A DNA stretch of 64,000 nt from Uranotaenia lowii (Eukaryota > Arthropoda > Insecta > Diptera > Culicidae). Within the stretch, counting starts at the first letter, position 1. Every line of letters starts with the position of its first letter. Shown one piece after another: positions 21,427 to 32,620 of the stretch. The notes below the pieces were generated by a model. That model was not told where the DNA came from. It saw nothing but the letters and a program-made list of their open reading frames with translations, and made no database searches. The stretch spans positions 127,844,714-127,908,713 of the forward strand of contig NC_073691.1 in assembly GCF_029784155.1 (NCBI RefSeq), read 5' to 3'. A program made the translations under genes and the position numbers.

Positions 21427-21891
21427 CAGAGGTGCCAGGTCGTTTTGTCAAAAATCAGGACAACGCGAAGAAAAAATCATGATTTTTCAGGACACCACCA
21501 AATTGGTGAAAACAAAATGCAGTTCTGCTAAGATTGCATAACTAAAGGCGAAATATAGGTGCTGAAGACGCCTCGAATTATGCAGCTGAAGCGAGAATAA
21601 CCTTGGCTGGCCTGCAGTTCATATCGAAAAACCTCATTTGAATGTCATTTGAATCAAAGAATCTCTTTGGTTTAACTGGTTAAACAAATTTATTTAAGAT
21701 TTGTTTGATGTTCTCGTCATTTAACAATAAATTAAGTTATGATTTGGATATTTTCTAAAAATCAGGACAAATCAGGACATTTTAAGGCCAATTTTTCAAA
21801 AATCAGGACAATTCAAGCGTTTTTGAAAAATCAGGACGGTCTCTCGAAAATCAGGACAAATCCTGATAAATCAGGACACCTGACACCCCTG
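21427..21891. mobile_element. hAT-type MITE with AAATCAGGACAA repeats
   Basis: Termini CAGAGGTGCCAGGT and ACCTGACACCCCTG form imperfect inverted repeats. The 8-bp target site CTTCCAAG is present at both ends (21419-21426 and 21892-21899). The interior is dominated by AAAATCAGGACAA repeats and has no coding capacity. Length 465 bp. Confidence 0.82.
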
Positions 21892-21924
21892 CTTCCAAGC
21901 AGCTGCAAGTTGACACTTTTCATG

Positions 21925-22816
21925 CACGGAAAATAATAAAAAGGTAAAATTTACCGAGTTAGCAAAGGTGAACGCTCGTGAAAGCTAAAAAGGTAACTTC
22001 TACCTCTTCGAGGTGAAACTCACCTCACAGTGAGGTAAAATTTACCTGAATCGAGGTTGGAAAAAAGGTACAATTCACCGAGAAAAACGGTGAATCCAAA
22101 AAAGGTAAATATTACCTCGTAGCGAGGTGAAGTTCACCTGAATTGAGCTCGATAAAAAAGTATAATTCACCTATAAAAAAAAGGTAAATCCAAATAAGGT
22201 AAAACTTACCTCGTAGCGAGGTGTAATTGACCTGGATTGAGCTAAACAAAACGGTACAATTCTTCTAAAAAAAAGTAACTATTCGCCGAACCCATTCATT
22301 GAGGTTAAGCTGTTTTGTCATTCTAGGAACAAGTTTTGCTTTGTGCCTAATATGTGAAAATCGGAATAGAATGGTAAATGTTCTTAAACATTAGTTGTGC
22401 TGGTTCTCGTCATAATACTGTTGATTTTGTTTCAGATCGGCCCATAGAGCTTTGAGGTGTATTCCACATCATACTCCAGCCGGAAAAGCCGAACCTGACC
22501 GGATTAGTCGAACGGAGGAGGCCATGAATGTACGCAACTTAGGTGGATTCAGCGGCCATAGCGGCTCAGAAGAACGCGAAGCCGAATTACCAGTCCCTAT
22601 CTATCTCCAATAAATATCATTTTTGAAAGAATTTTGTATTTTTTAAATTCTTATTGAAGAAAACAATCAAACCAACCAGCATTTACCTTTTAAATCAGTA
22701 AATGGGAAAACGGTATTATTTACTATTTTGCTAGGTGAATGCGAAAAAGGTAAAATTTACCTTTTTGCTAGGTGAATGAAAAAAAGGTAAATTTTACCTT
22801 TTTTTTATTTTCCGTG
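21925..22816. mobile_element. TIR element with GGTAAAATTTACC repeats carrying a terminal exon
   Basis: The ends CACGGAAAATAA and TTATTTTCCGTG are inverted repeats. Both subterminal regions are built from AAGGTAAAATTTACCT and related palindromic units (21955-22270 and 22680-22800). Between them is unrelated, coding-like DNA (22436-22613) with a splice acceptor and poly(A) signal. No transposase is encoded. A target-site duplication is not clear. Confidence 0.65.
22436..22613 (+). pseudogene. Captured 3'-terminal exon with poly(A) signal
   Basis: A good acceptor (GTTGATTTTGTTTCAG, ending 22435) leads into a frame open for about 58 codons (AHRALRCIPHHTPAGKAEPD … LPVPIYLQ). It stops at TAA 22611, which overlaps AATAAA (22609-22614). 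The GC-richer composition differs from the flanking MITE arms. No upstream coding exon was found inside the element. The family is not recognised. This looks like the last exon of a host gene picked up by the element. Confidence 0.4.
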
Positions 22817-23331
22817 TGTATTTCCGGAGAACTAAAAATTAATGAAAAAAACTGATTAACATGTTTCGAAAAGTATAGGCGATTCAAGAATTCACTTTTT
22901 CTTACCATATTATTCAATCAAAACTGACTAAATAGTTTGTTTAACCATTTAACTGCGAAATTTTCAAAAACCTTCTTGTGTTTTGGAAAACTACTACGCG
23001 TTTTGACACTTGCGTCCATAACATCATCATTTTGATCGCAGGGCCCTCTGAGTGTCGTTTTGAGCTGCGAATCGCCAATAGGTGTTGATTAAATCCTTGG
23101 GATGACCACCACATCATGCGAAACCATCTTAGGGGTCCAATGTTGAGAGGAGATGGTTGAATGCTTGTTCGTCATCATCAAAAGATCACATGAAAAGAAA
23201 TACAAAAAAGAAAAGAAAAATAGGATAATATAGTTCATTTCCTCTATCAATATATAATAGGAAGCCTAGTTCAAACCATCTAGTTTAAATATATTGATTG
23301 ATATCGTCTACTTAGAACATGAAATGCACAA
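22817..23331. other. Unassigned AT-rich DNA
   Basis: No gene, RNA or repeat structure is recognised in this stretch. Confidence 0.4.
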
Positions 23332-24529
23332 CCCAGACAACCAGAAGTCGTATTTTCTTTTACAGATTACATCGTATAGAATGTTATTTATACTCATTTT
23401 CGTATATCTGCACCTACAATGTGCGGTTCATGCATATTCTTTATCGTATTTAAAAGCATTGCATGATTTTATTACGACAAGAAGTGAGACTCGTATTTAT
23501 GTACATATGAACTCGACCTTTGTGTACGACAATTCGCAAACAAATCCGTGAAACGACCCATATATGGTGATCAGCCGTGACTGAGAGATTTTGTCGTGCT
23601 ATGCATAAAATAATTCGAAATAAAAAACGTTTATAACTGTATTGATTCGTAATAATGTGCATGCAATCGTATACCTTTGCAAATTAATTCGCATGTCTGA
23701 TTTTCGTAAAACGTATCTGCTGGCAATCGTAAAAGAATACAAAAAAGTTCAGTAAAATCGTTTATGATAATGGGACATCGATGATTGGAATCGAATTAAA
23801 GGTGGCTTCAAAATGTTGGTCTATTTTTAGATCATCGATGACGTGTTCTACGGTTTAAAAGATTTAAGTTATAGAAATATACGATTTGCTTTTGGTTTAA
23901 TGCCTTTGAAGCAAATCCCCTTGAATTTATATATCCCAGATAGCTTCGAGGAACCATCATGAGCTGCAGATCGTATGGTCAGGGGATCAAGTCCAGGTAC
24001 TAACAATAAAATCAGCTATCTGGCAAATAATAAACTTGTACGATATAAACTTGAATTTGACAGCAAAAAATGCATTTCTTTGAAATAATCTCATTTTTAT
24101 TATTTTTATGGATGAATAAACTGATTGGTTTAAAGTATAAAAAAAATAATAATCTTAATTTTATTCAACTGACGGAAAATGAGAGCCCTGCACTCAAGTC
24201 GCAAAAGACGACCAAATAAATCGTCAAACTTTCCATATTGTTACGAAAAATGTCGTATATTACAACCTCAACCATCTATATGATAATGCAAATTGTCATA
24301 GTATATTCCAAAAAGAATCAGGGTAGTCGTAAATGATGCGCATGACAAGTCGTGCAAATCGTAATTTAATACAATCCAAATCAAGAATATGTTTGCTAAT
24401 GTACCTATATGGCCTCCAAAATGATACGTATATACTGGTTTTGCTACATTATATACGATATGTTTACAGGTATATTTGCATGTATATTTGCGTTGCAAAT
24501 TCGAAACACCCACCAAATGGTTGTCTGGG
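23332..24529. mobile_element. CCCAGACAACC…GGTTGTCTGGG element
   Basis: The terminal inverted repeats CCCAGACAACCA (23332) and TGGTTGTCTGGG (ending 24529) enclose 1198 bp of AT-rich DNA. The interior has many TCGTA-containing motifs (TCGTATTTATGTACATATG and relatives). AA flanks both ends, which may be a 2-bp target site. There are no convincing ORFs. The CCC…GGG ends resemble the elements at 25414, 40259 and 50666. Confidence 0.6.
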
Positions 24530-25413
24530 AATGCTGTTCTTCTAAAACCTAATCCTTATTCTGGTCAGCCTCTCTGACAAACTATGCTAAGAGCACCTGC
24601 AACGGTTCAGGCGTAAATATTGGTTTTAAGTATACCAGTTTTAGCAAAATTTTAAATTTTAGAATCGGCTAAAACACCCACTCCCCACCGGTGTAGGAGC
24701 AAATTTAAAACGGGAACACTTTCATTACAGACACTCAATAATTGAGAAGAAAAAACCCATTTTATTGGAAAAATGGCATAAGTTTTGAGTTTCACGGTTG
24801 ATTGTCTTAAAATTAATTCTACGAATATTCTTTTTGACAGAACAATGATTTTAACTATTCTACCAGGATTTCATTAATTTAAAAGCAAAAATGACTACAC
24901 AACGAGGAAAAAAAAGGTCAATTGAAACAATTCTTTAATTGATTTAATCAAATTGCTTTGAATCAATGGAATAAGGTTTTGTTAAAATGAAATGAAAAAG
25001 CATTTTTTTTTCAAGCTATTGCTGACATTGATAAAAGAAACGAGAAATGTTTATCCCAAAGTCAAAGGAAATTTTCCTTTGATTTGTCGACATTTTTGTT
25101 TGACAAAAACTTGTTTCACTTTGTAAATTTATGTATGGATACAGAATAATATGCTGCCATTGGCGAAAACTCCGAGCAATCTATACGAAATCTCTCAATA
25201 TCTCAAATAAAACAAAAATTATAGAACAAACAATAAACATAAACAATTAAATATTTGATTTACCTCATCGAAAAAGTATTAAAATTTTCTTTTCGTTTCT
25301 TTTTTTCAAAAGCTTTTTATTTAATTATATTAAATCGAGAATAATGTGACATCTATTATTATTTATACTTGATATGGTTTTTATTAACATCTATTCTCAA
25401 TTTATGTTACGTA
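24530..25413. other. AT-rich DNA, no gene
   Basis: Near 24600-24720 a GC-richer piece (AAACACCCACTCCCCACCGG) could be a MITE end. The rest is AT-rich without recognisable structure. Confidence 0.35.
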
Positions 25414-25587
25414 CCCAGACAGGAAAAATCGCCCGAAATCGGCCCGATTTTTGTCCGTTCATCTGCTCGATCGGTCCGAAATCGTATAAGAAATCGGGCC
25501 GAGTTTAGTACAAAATCGCGCGAAAATGAAACACTTTTTCGGACGACGATAAGTTTTTTCAACCAGTTCGAGCAGATCAAATGTCAA

Positions 25588-25885
25588 AACAAACGAACCG
25601 TTTCCGGACCGAAACCGAACGATTTTTGAACCGTTTCTGGGCCGATTGCCATAGCGTCCATCCGAAACGATTGACCGATATCGGACCGAAACCGCACGGT
25701 TTTTCGAACCGTTTCTGAGCCGTTTGCCATAGCATCCATCCGAAAAAAGGACCGATTTCGGACCGAAACCGAACGAATTTTCGAACCGATTCTGGGTCGA
25801 TTGCCATTGCATCCATCCGAAAAAAGGACCGATTTCGGACCGAAACCGAACGGTTTTTCGAACCGTTTCTGGGCCGATTAGCATT
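25588..25885. repeat. 77-bp tandem repeat, about 4 copies
   Basis: A unit containing GGACCGATTTCGGACCG, then CGAACGG, then TTCGAACCGTTTCTGGGCCG recurs every 77 bp (for example GACCG at 25673, 25750 and 25827). The spacing is not a multiple of three, so the long minus-strand ORFs through it are repeat artefacts. It lies in the subterminal part of the candidate element starting at 25414. Confidence 0.85.
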
Positions 25886-26369
25886 GTTGCCATTCATTTA
25901 GATTTTTCGGTTTTTCTTCATAAAGAAAGGTATTTAAATTTATTTGTTTTTTTTTATTTTTCTCCTAATTTATGCTTTAAATCATAACTAGTATTAAACA
26001 TAATTGTATAATTATAATAAAATAATAGAAAGTAATAACAATTTTTAATGGTTTAACGTTTGAAATTTCCAAACTAAATTGAACCTCTCAACACCGAGTG
26101 AACATTCATTTTGGGAATTTTCTAACGCAGTCTCAATGCTACAATCCTATTTGCCTACAGTTTTTTACATGATCTATTAAATAAACCTGTTATTTCCACT
26201 AGGAGGTCATTTTAGGCCTTGGTTTCCTATTATTTTACCGAGTTTCAATTTAACTATTTATTGTTAACGTAAAACTGTTTAAATTAACTTCTGATAAAGT
26301 AATTGAAACGGTTGACGCTAACTGCTGGCATCAATATGAGTATCCGGAGTGTTGTTGATCCTGCTGTCA

Positions 26370-26925
26370 TGATGATTGCTGTCGTTGTGGTTGTTGCGTG
26401 GCCGGCTTTTCGGTCAGTTCAGCCCAACGCCTCTACAAAGCTGGCACATTCTATGAACAGCTGTGCCCACCGGCGAATCGTCATCGTTGTACATTTCACA
26501 GTTGTGAAAGATGAGCAGGACGTTCATTAAAGAAGTCCTCCTGTGATTTGTAGATATTGAAGGATGAAATGCACCTACGGATACAAAAGGAAAAAGATTT
26601 TCAAATAATTCAAAATCAATAAAATGGGGTAGCAGCAAATACCTCCATCTCCTCGAACACGGGGGCAACTCCTTCATTAATTTCTTAGCCTTCTACTCCT
26701 TCTTGGCTTGTTCCTTAACCTCTCCGAACCGTTGTTGCTCCTATGGGACTGTTGCAGTTTTGGTTCAACTGAAGATTCCGAAACCAGGCCTCGGATAGAC
26801 TCGTAACCAACCGGTGAATAATAATAATTTTTCGAACCAAGCCACTGGCCGCTACTATCGAACTGAGATTTGTCCATGCTACTCATGGATTCATTGAGGC
26901 TACTGTTCTCCATGTTGCACCTATT
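26370..26925 (-). pseudogene. BAZ2-like bromodomain fragment
   Basis: Block 26925-26640 reads MENSSLNESMSSMDKSQF and, in a shifted frame, EVKEQAKKE*KAKKLMKEL. After an intron the next block gives IYKSQEDFFN, then a frameshift (an extra A near 26522), then VLLIFHNCEMYNDDDSPVG, another shift, and RRWAELTEKPATQQPQRQQS before a stop. The segment NCEMYNDDDSPVGKAGH-like followed by FEARW-like residues is the last part of a bromodomain. Its spacing is closest to BAZ2A/BAZ2B (Drosophila Toutatis). Bromodomains bind acetyl-lysine on histones. Several frame breaks mean this copy is not functional. Confidence 0.6.
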
Positions 26926-29204
26926 ATCGTTCGGTAAGAAACCCCCTTTTTCAACCTAAAAAGACAAATTGAAATATATTTAGGAAAATTGAATTTTTGA
27001 AATCTTTTTCCAAATTTTACTTTACAAAGTACTGTAAACAAAAGTGCACCAAATTTACAACTTATTTAAATAGTATGTTACACTGAACTCGTTAGCTATC
27101 CTAATTTTATTTAAAATTAATTAATAAGTAATTAAAAATGTAAAATTAAAAATATTTTATGATCAAATTTTGCAAATTATTTTTTACGTTATTGAAAACT
27201 AAGTAAAACTCCATTATACTTACATGAACACGGACAAGTTGCGATTTAAACAGAGTCGGAGGGCAGCTCGTGGGGCCATCTCAGAATCATGAACAGTTGT
27301 TTAAAATAACGCTGGTCAGCCGAAACCAGATTGCTTAATAACGGCTACTCAGGCGACATGAAAATTACGATGACATTCCGGTGACCGACTCTTGTTGACT
27401 GGCTGTTGTTCAAGTCAAAAAGACCTACAAGAAAAAAAATCATAAATTTTACATTTATTATCAAAAAAGGTCAGATACGGGAAACATACGTTACAGAGAA
27501 CAAATAGGACGTTCGTTCATATCATTTATCAATATCTAATAAGAAACCTCGCTCAATCTAACAACAACTTCAACTTATATAATAACAGATACACTTTATC
27601 TTATACCTATCATAATATCACAAAATTATACCCTAGGATTATGGATATATTAACCTATCTTACAGATTTAGCCTCATCCTACTTGCCTCACAACCCTACC
27701 TGATTAAATGGTTTTTTGAAACAAAAATACTAGCAAAACTTAACACTAAAAATTAAATTATTGTTTTATTTAAGTTATCAACATACGGGTTGAAATATGA
27801 TAATCTACTTTATTCTAACTGTTTGAATATATTTATCTTCAAAAAAAAAACAGTAATTTAAAAAAATCTAAAATTAAATTCAAAATGAAACAAAAAACAA
27901 AATACATTCCCTCTTCCTTCTTCGATGTCTGCAATCGGCAGCAATGATTCTTGGTATTTTCTTGTTTTGCTTATCATTATTCATTATAATCAATCATTAA
28001 AATCATCCCTGGAAGGAATCGCTTCTTATGAGAGGAAAATTGAGTATCAAACGAAAAATAACCCCCTTATACAATAAGATTTGTAAAGTTAGGAAGGAAG
28101 GAAAGAAAGAAGAAACAGCATGCAAAAAACTTCTGACACAGCTCCTTAAAATCGACTAACTTGACTTAAAATTACCTGTTCGAGATTTGCTTCAGTGACT
28201 GACCGACTTCCAGCAGGAGTTTCTCATTGTCATGCACATTCTTTCTGCCCCCAGAACGTAGCGAGAGCGACTAATTCTCTACCCGGGTGATCAGCTCCCG
28301 GAAGTGAAACTTAGTGTGCGGTGGAAGCGTTTCGTTGTCGGCAAATGTAACACAGCAGAACAGGAGTGAATTCAAGCCCTCGCATAACTGGGAGGCCGAG
28401 ATGGAATTGACTGGGATTTTAAGACTGCCCTCGGGCATGTTGATGAGTTCTAGGATGCCCTCCCAGCTGACCGTCGACTAGGGTGCCGAAGAGGAGGAAG
28501 CCGTTTTCCGATAGCAGCGAACTGTTGCTGATTCGGAACCAGCGTCACGTTGATCGAGGAAAATTTTAATGGTTTAACCGGGTGATGCGATGAGGTTTTG
28601 TTTTCGTGATTATAACTATCGATTTGAGCAACCGCCTTGAGCATCTTTCAGCCCTTTCTTCAGACCTATGGTACTGAAACTTCGTTAAAGTTCGGTACCT
28701 GGCGTAGCATAAGACTCAATCGTACTTCAACACTAAAGCATTTTATTGCTTTATCATTACGCTGGTTTACGTCTGGCTCCAGTGGCATCCAAAGATTGTC
28801 AAAATCGACAATCCAGCAATCTCGGCATAATTTTATCAACAAAATCTGAAAACGAATCAATAATTGCTAAATGATAAACTGATTCAAATGAATTATTGTT
28901 AAATTGGTTACCTTTGTAAGAGGGGACAATATAGTAGCGCGGATTGATGAATCGTCTTCGTGGTTGGCAGACGTCTCATTCGGTGAATGAAGTCGCCGTA
29001 CTAGTTTTGGTGTCATCTTTGTACCGTTGCTAGCATAAGAAAAAAAAATCAAATTAAAATCAGATCAGCCGCTTGTGAATCATTTTACCAAAAATAAAAT
29101 AATTTACTAAACTAAATTAAATTTCTTATCTCCTAATAAAAAGTATCAACCAATCTTTGAACGATTATTCTCGATGATTAGATAGCAGTAATTGTATTGT
29201 AATT

Positions 29205-29380
29205 TGTTAAGTTGTATGAACATTCATTATCAAATACATATAGTAACCCTAACTAACATGAAATAATAATTCATTCATCCTATGATGCCAACACTGTTTG
29301 ATCAGAGACACATCCGGTTGATTCTATAACTTCACTTCTTGTACAACCAGTGACCAGAGTGGAGGGTTTAAGTGCAAACA
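29205..29380 (+). repeat. Left LTR of the GLG1-bearing unit
   Basis: 176 bp, starts TGTTAAGTTGTATGAAC and ends AAGTGCAAACA. It is uninterrupted and so serves as the empty-site reference for the hAT insertion in the other copy. It is preceded by TAATT. Downstream to about 29600 are many GAATCTTGAATCT-like simple repeats. Confidence 0.8.
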
Positions 29381-29673
29381 GAATCCAAGTCTTGGATCGT
29401 GGACCTGAATCTTGTATTATAATATTTAATTTGAACCTTGAATTTTAGTTCTTGACTCTGTATGTGAATCTCGAATCTGAGACTTGCATCTGAATTTTGA
29501 ATCTTGAAATCGAATCATCAATGTAAATTCGGAATCTTCTGAATTCTGAATTCTAAATGCTGAATCTTGAATCTGCAATCACTTGAATGTTGAAAATCCA
29601 CGCAAAAGCAACGATTAGATGATAACACTTAACGAATGAAAGGACAAATCACACTTGCATTGTTCTTATTCAC

Positions 29674-32165
29674 CTGACCGGATCCGTGCGGCACGTTGAA
29701 GCACAGCTTCGCGATCTCGGCCTGGCAGGCATCTTTCAGCAGCGGATCGAAGTCGATGTTTTCCCGCTGCTGGTACAGCTGGGCCCGGACCTCCTTGCGG
29801 CACTCCTTCGGTATCGAGTGTTTCGCCTCTTTGATGGTATCGTTGCGCATCACCTCGCTCAGACAAGCGACGACGTCATACTTGGTGTTGCTGCGCGGGC
29901 AAAAGCGGGTCACGTACGGGCGGCAGGCTTCCTTGAATTTATAGGTGAAATGATAGTTTTTAAGGGAGATGATCTGGAAGTGTTCGATTGCGGCGCGACA
30001 TTTGGTGTCGACTCTCATATCTGCGTAGTTTTTGTAGTTTATCAAACACTCCCATCATTTCTCCCTCGTCTTTGCCAGTTTTTAGAATGTTGGAACAGTG
30101 TTTCTGCATAGCGTCCCCACAAACGGCCATAATTACCGGATTCAGTTCTACGTGAGCGGCTTCCTCTTCTGTAAAACGAATCACGGCGTTTTTGCAATTT
30201 TGCGCAAGTTTGTCTAGGTTATCCTGCAAGCATTGCATTTCTTCGCCTTTTCCTGTTTTGTCGAAGCAAAAGTAGGAGAGATCGTCAATGCACTCATCTT
30301 CGACTTCCGGAATGAGATCGACCGATCGGGCTCGCTGCCGCATTACACGTTTGACTTCCTGGAAGCATTCCTGTTTCAGCTGCAAGTCCTTTTCCGGGTG
30401 GTACGTGTACCGGTGCAAACAAGGCAGGATCAGGGGACCTTGTTCCGGGTCCATCTGGGCCGTGTCCAAATCGCCCAAGTTTTTTTCGCCCGACAAAATT
30501 TGATGGCGTCGTCCTTGCAGTTTCTAAAACATTAAATTAAAAAAAAATTAAAAAAAACGCTTCTACTTTGTGCATATTCGTTACCTGTACAACTGCGGAT
30601 CCTATTTAAAATCTCGGGCTACAAAGTACTGAATCTGCAGCAGGGCGGATTCGCAATCGGCGTTCATGAAATTGGTACCCAACTTTTCCATCAGACAGGA
30701 CATAACTCGTGCATCGCCTCCTTCAGTATCGGAGCATGCTACATCCACCACCGGTTTGCAGGCCTGCCTAAGCACAGGATCAACCCGCCAGTCCTCGCCT
30801 GCATCGGCAACTTTGACCAGAGTTTCCAGAGCTCGTTGACACACTTCAGTGACGCGTCGTTCCTTCTTTTTCTTCGGTCGAGCATGATCCATCAAACAGT
30901 GGATAGTCTTGCCTCCGGCATCCAGATTGCTGCAGAACTTATCAATGTCCCCAGCACATCCAGTTAGAATTTCCGGCGAAAGTTTGTAGTCTTCCATCAG
31001 CATTCGTCGGTGGTCGTTGATTTCGACCACACAATCCTGACTCAGCTTAGTGTTGTTCTTCTGAACGCCTTCCAAACAAAGCAAAATTTGTGCCAACCGC
31101 ACGTCCTTATCGTCGGAAACACCCCGGCGACAGTGATGCAGTTTGATGTCTTCCTTGCAAGCCCTCGTCAAACCCTTGCTGAGCTTATAATCGTGGGCAA
31201 TCAACTTCTCTCTTCGAAGCAGTTGTTTTTGGCAATGGTCGGTCATGGCAGCATCGTTCCGATTTTTCATCAAACATTTCAAAACCAGCTGGGACCCGGC
31301 CGGAATCGAGGGACAGAATCGAATTGCATCAACGTCACAGGATAGGAACAGCGGCTTATCCAGCTTTACGTCCTCGACCTGAATCTCGGACAGATGCAGC
31401 ACTCCCTTGCGGCAAACTTCACTCAAAGTGTCCAGATGGCTTTGGAGACAGGCGATCGTTTCTTCTTGGGAAACTTTTTTGTTATCGTTGCCCAGGCGAC
31501 CACAGTTCAGGGTTTCGATGTCCCGGGTACAATCCTTGAGGAACGGCCCTATTAACCGGTAATCGGAGAAAGCTACGTACTCCAGACGTTGAATGTATTC
31601 CCGGCAACCGTTTCCCTTGACCTGATCCCGATGGTCGATTATACAGGACAGATACTGACCCGGAAGATCCGCGCTCGGTGTGCAGGGGAACTTGTCGTAG
31701 TGCTTTGGACAACCTGAAAGGGGAAAAACGCAATATATTTGACGAAAAATACTGCTTTTTTAACTTGACGCATCCAAAACTGGGTTATTCATCCAGAATT
31801 CAGCTTTTCAAAATCATAATTTGAAAATAAATTCAGAAGAAATTACCTTTCTGTATCAGCCGCTGCACGTTCCGATCGTCCAGCAGGGCCGAGGTGTGGG
31901 CCCAAATCAGATGCTGACAGTCGTCGCTGAGCGCATCGACCCGTTCCTGCGGCAAATTCTGGACACCATCCAGGGCCTTCAGATCCCCGGCCGTTTCCGG
32001 CACATTCGGGCACAGCGTCCTAAGCTCCGGGCAGGCTACCTCTTCCAGCAGCTTCGGATTTTGTGGGCCACCCGCATTGATGACTGCCTGAGCTTGGGTT
32101 GTCGGTGACCACACGGTTACCAGCAAAAGAATCGGAAGGATGGCTTTCCCGAATCCTTCCATCAC
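29674..32165 (-). pseudogene. GLG1: Truncated GLG1 (Golgi apparatus protein 1) copy with introns
   Basis: Three exons on the minus strand: 32165-31847 (ATG, signal peptide ILPILLLVTVWSPTTQA), 31713-30585 and 30523-29674, with GT-AG introns in matching phase. The protein is made of cysteine-rich GLG1 repeats (CREYIQRLEY, ACKEDIKLHHC, CAGDIDKFC, ECIDDLSYFCFD). GLG1/ESL-1 is a type I Golgi membrane sialoglycoprotein. The family is about 1,000-1,150 residues; about 760 codons are present here. The copy ends at a splice donor (GGTCAG|GTGAAT), and the C-terminal repeats, membrane segment and tail are absent. Breaks: TAG at 30604-30602 just before DPQLYR, a 1-base loss near 30475, and a 1-base gain near 30048. 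The 450 bp upstream to 32620 probably includes the original 5' UTR and promoter. It lies antisense between two LTRs. Sequencing error is unlikely to explain three lesions plus the truncation. Confidence 0.88.
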
Positions 32166-32620
32166 ATTAACTTGAATTTTCCAGTTGGTATCCCAGGGTT
32201 TGTTGTTCTTTTGTTCCCGGTATTAATTTTTTTCTGGTTCGACTTTTCTCTGACACACTTGGAAAACAGATGAGCGAATCTCGACCGGAAGTCGGTCCGT
32301 TATAGGCGGAACATTTCGCTCACTCTCGAAATCTTCAGAAAAGAAAACTAAAACAGGAACTTTTTTAATTAATTCAGCTGAACTTCAGGGAGCCGAAAAA
32401 CTGTAAACCTGTTCCCTGGTACGTGTCCAGTCCAGCGATGATAAAAATTCGTCGAAGCGAACTCGACGAAAAAAGAGAAGAAGAACCAGCAAGATTTGAC
32501 AGCTGCGTTCTGAGGACGTGTGAGAGTAGTCACTTTAAAAACAGCTAAGGGAGAAATCAGAAGATCCGTTGGCAAATTGTGTCCACTGCCTATTCAATAA
32601 CTTTCTCGGCGGGGGGAGTA

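Noticed and set aside
25459..25897. Overlapping minus-strand ORFs of 144 and 106 codons
   Set aside because: They are translations of a 77-bp tandem repeat in rotating frames, not a protein.
29205..29380. Solo LTR or simple SINE
   Set aside because: Taken alone it has no target-site duplication. The duplication appears only when it is paired with the copy at 32621-33779.
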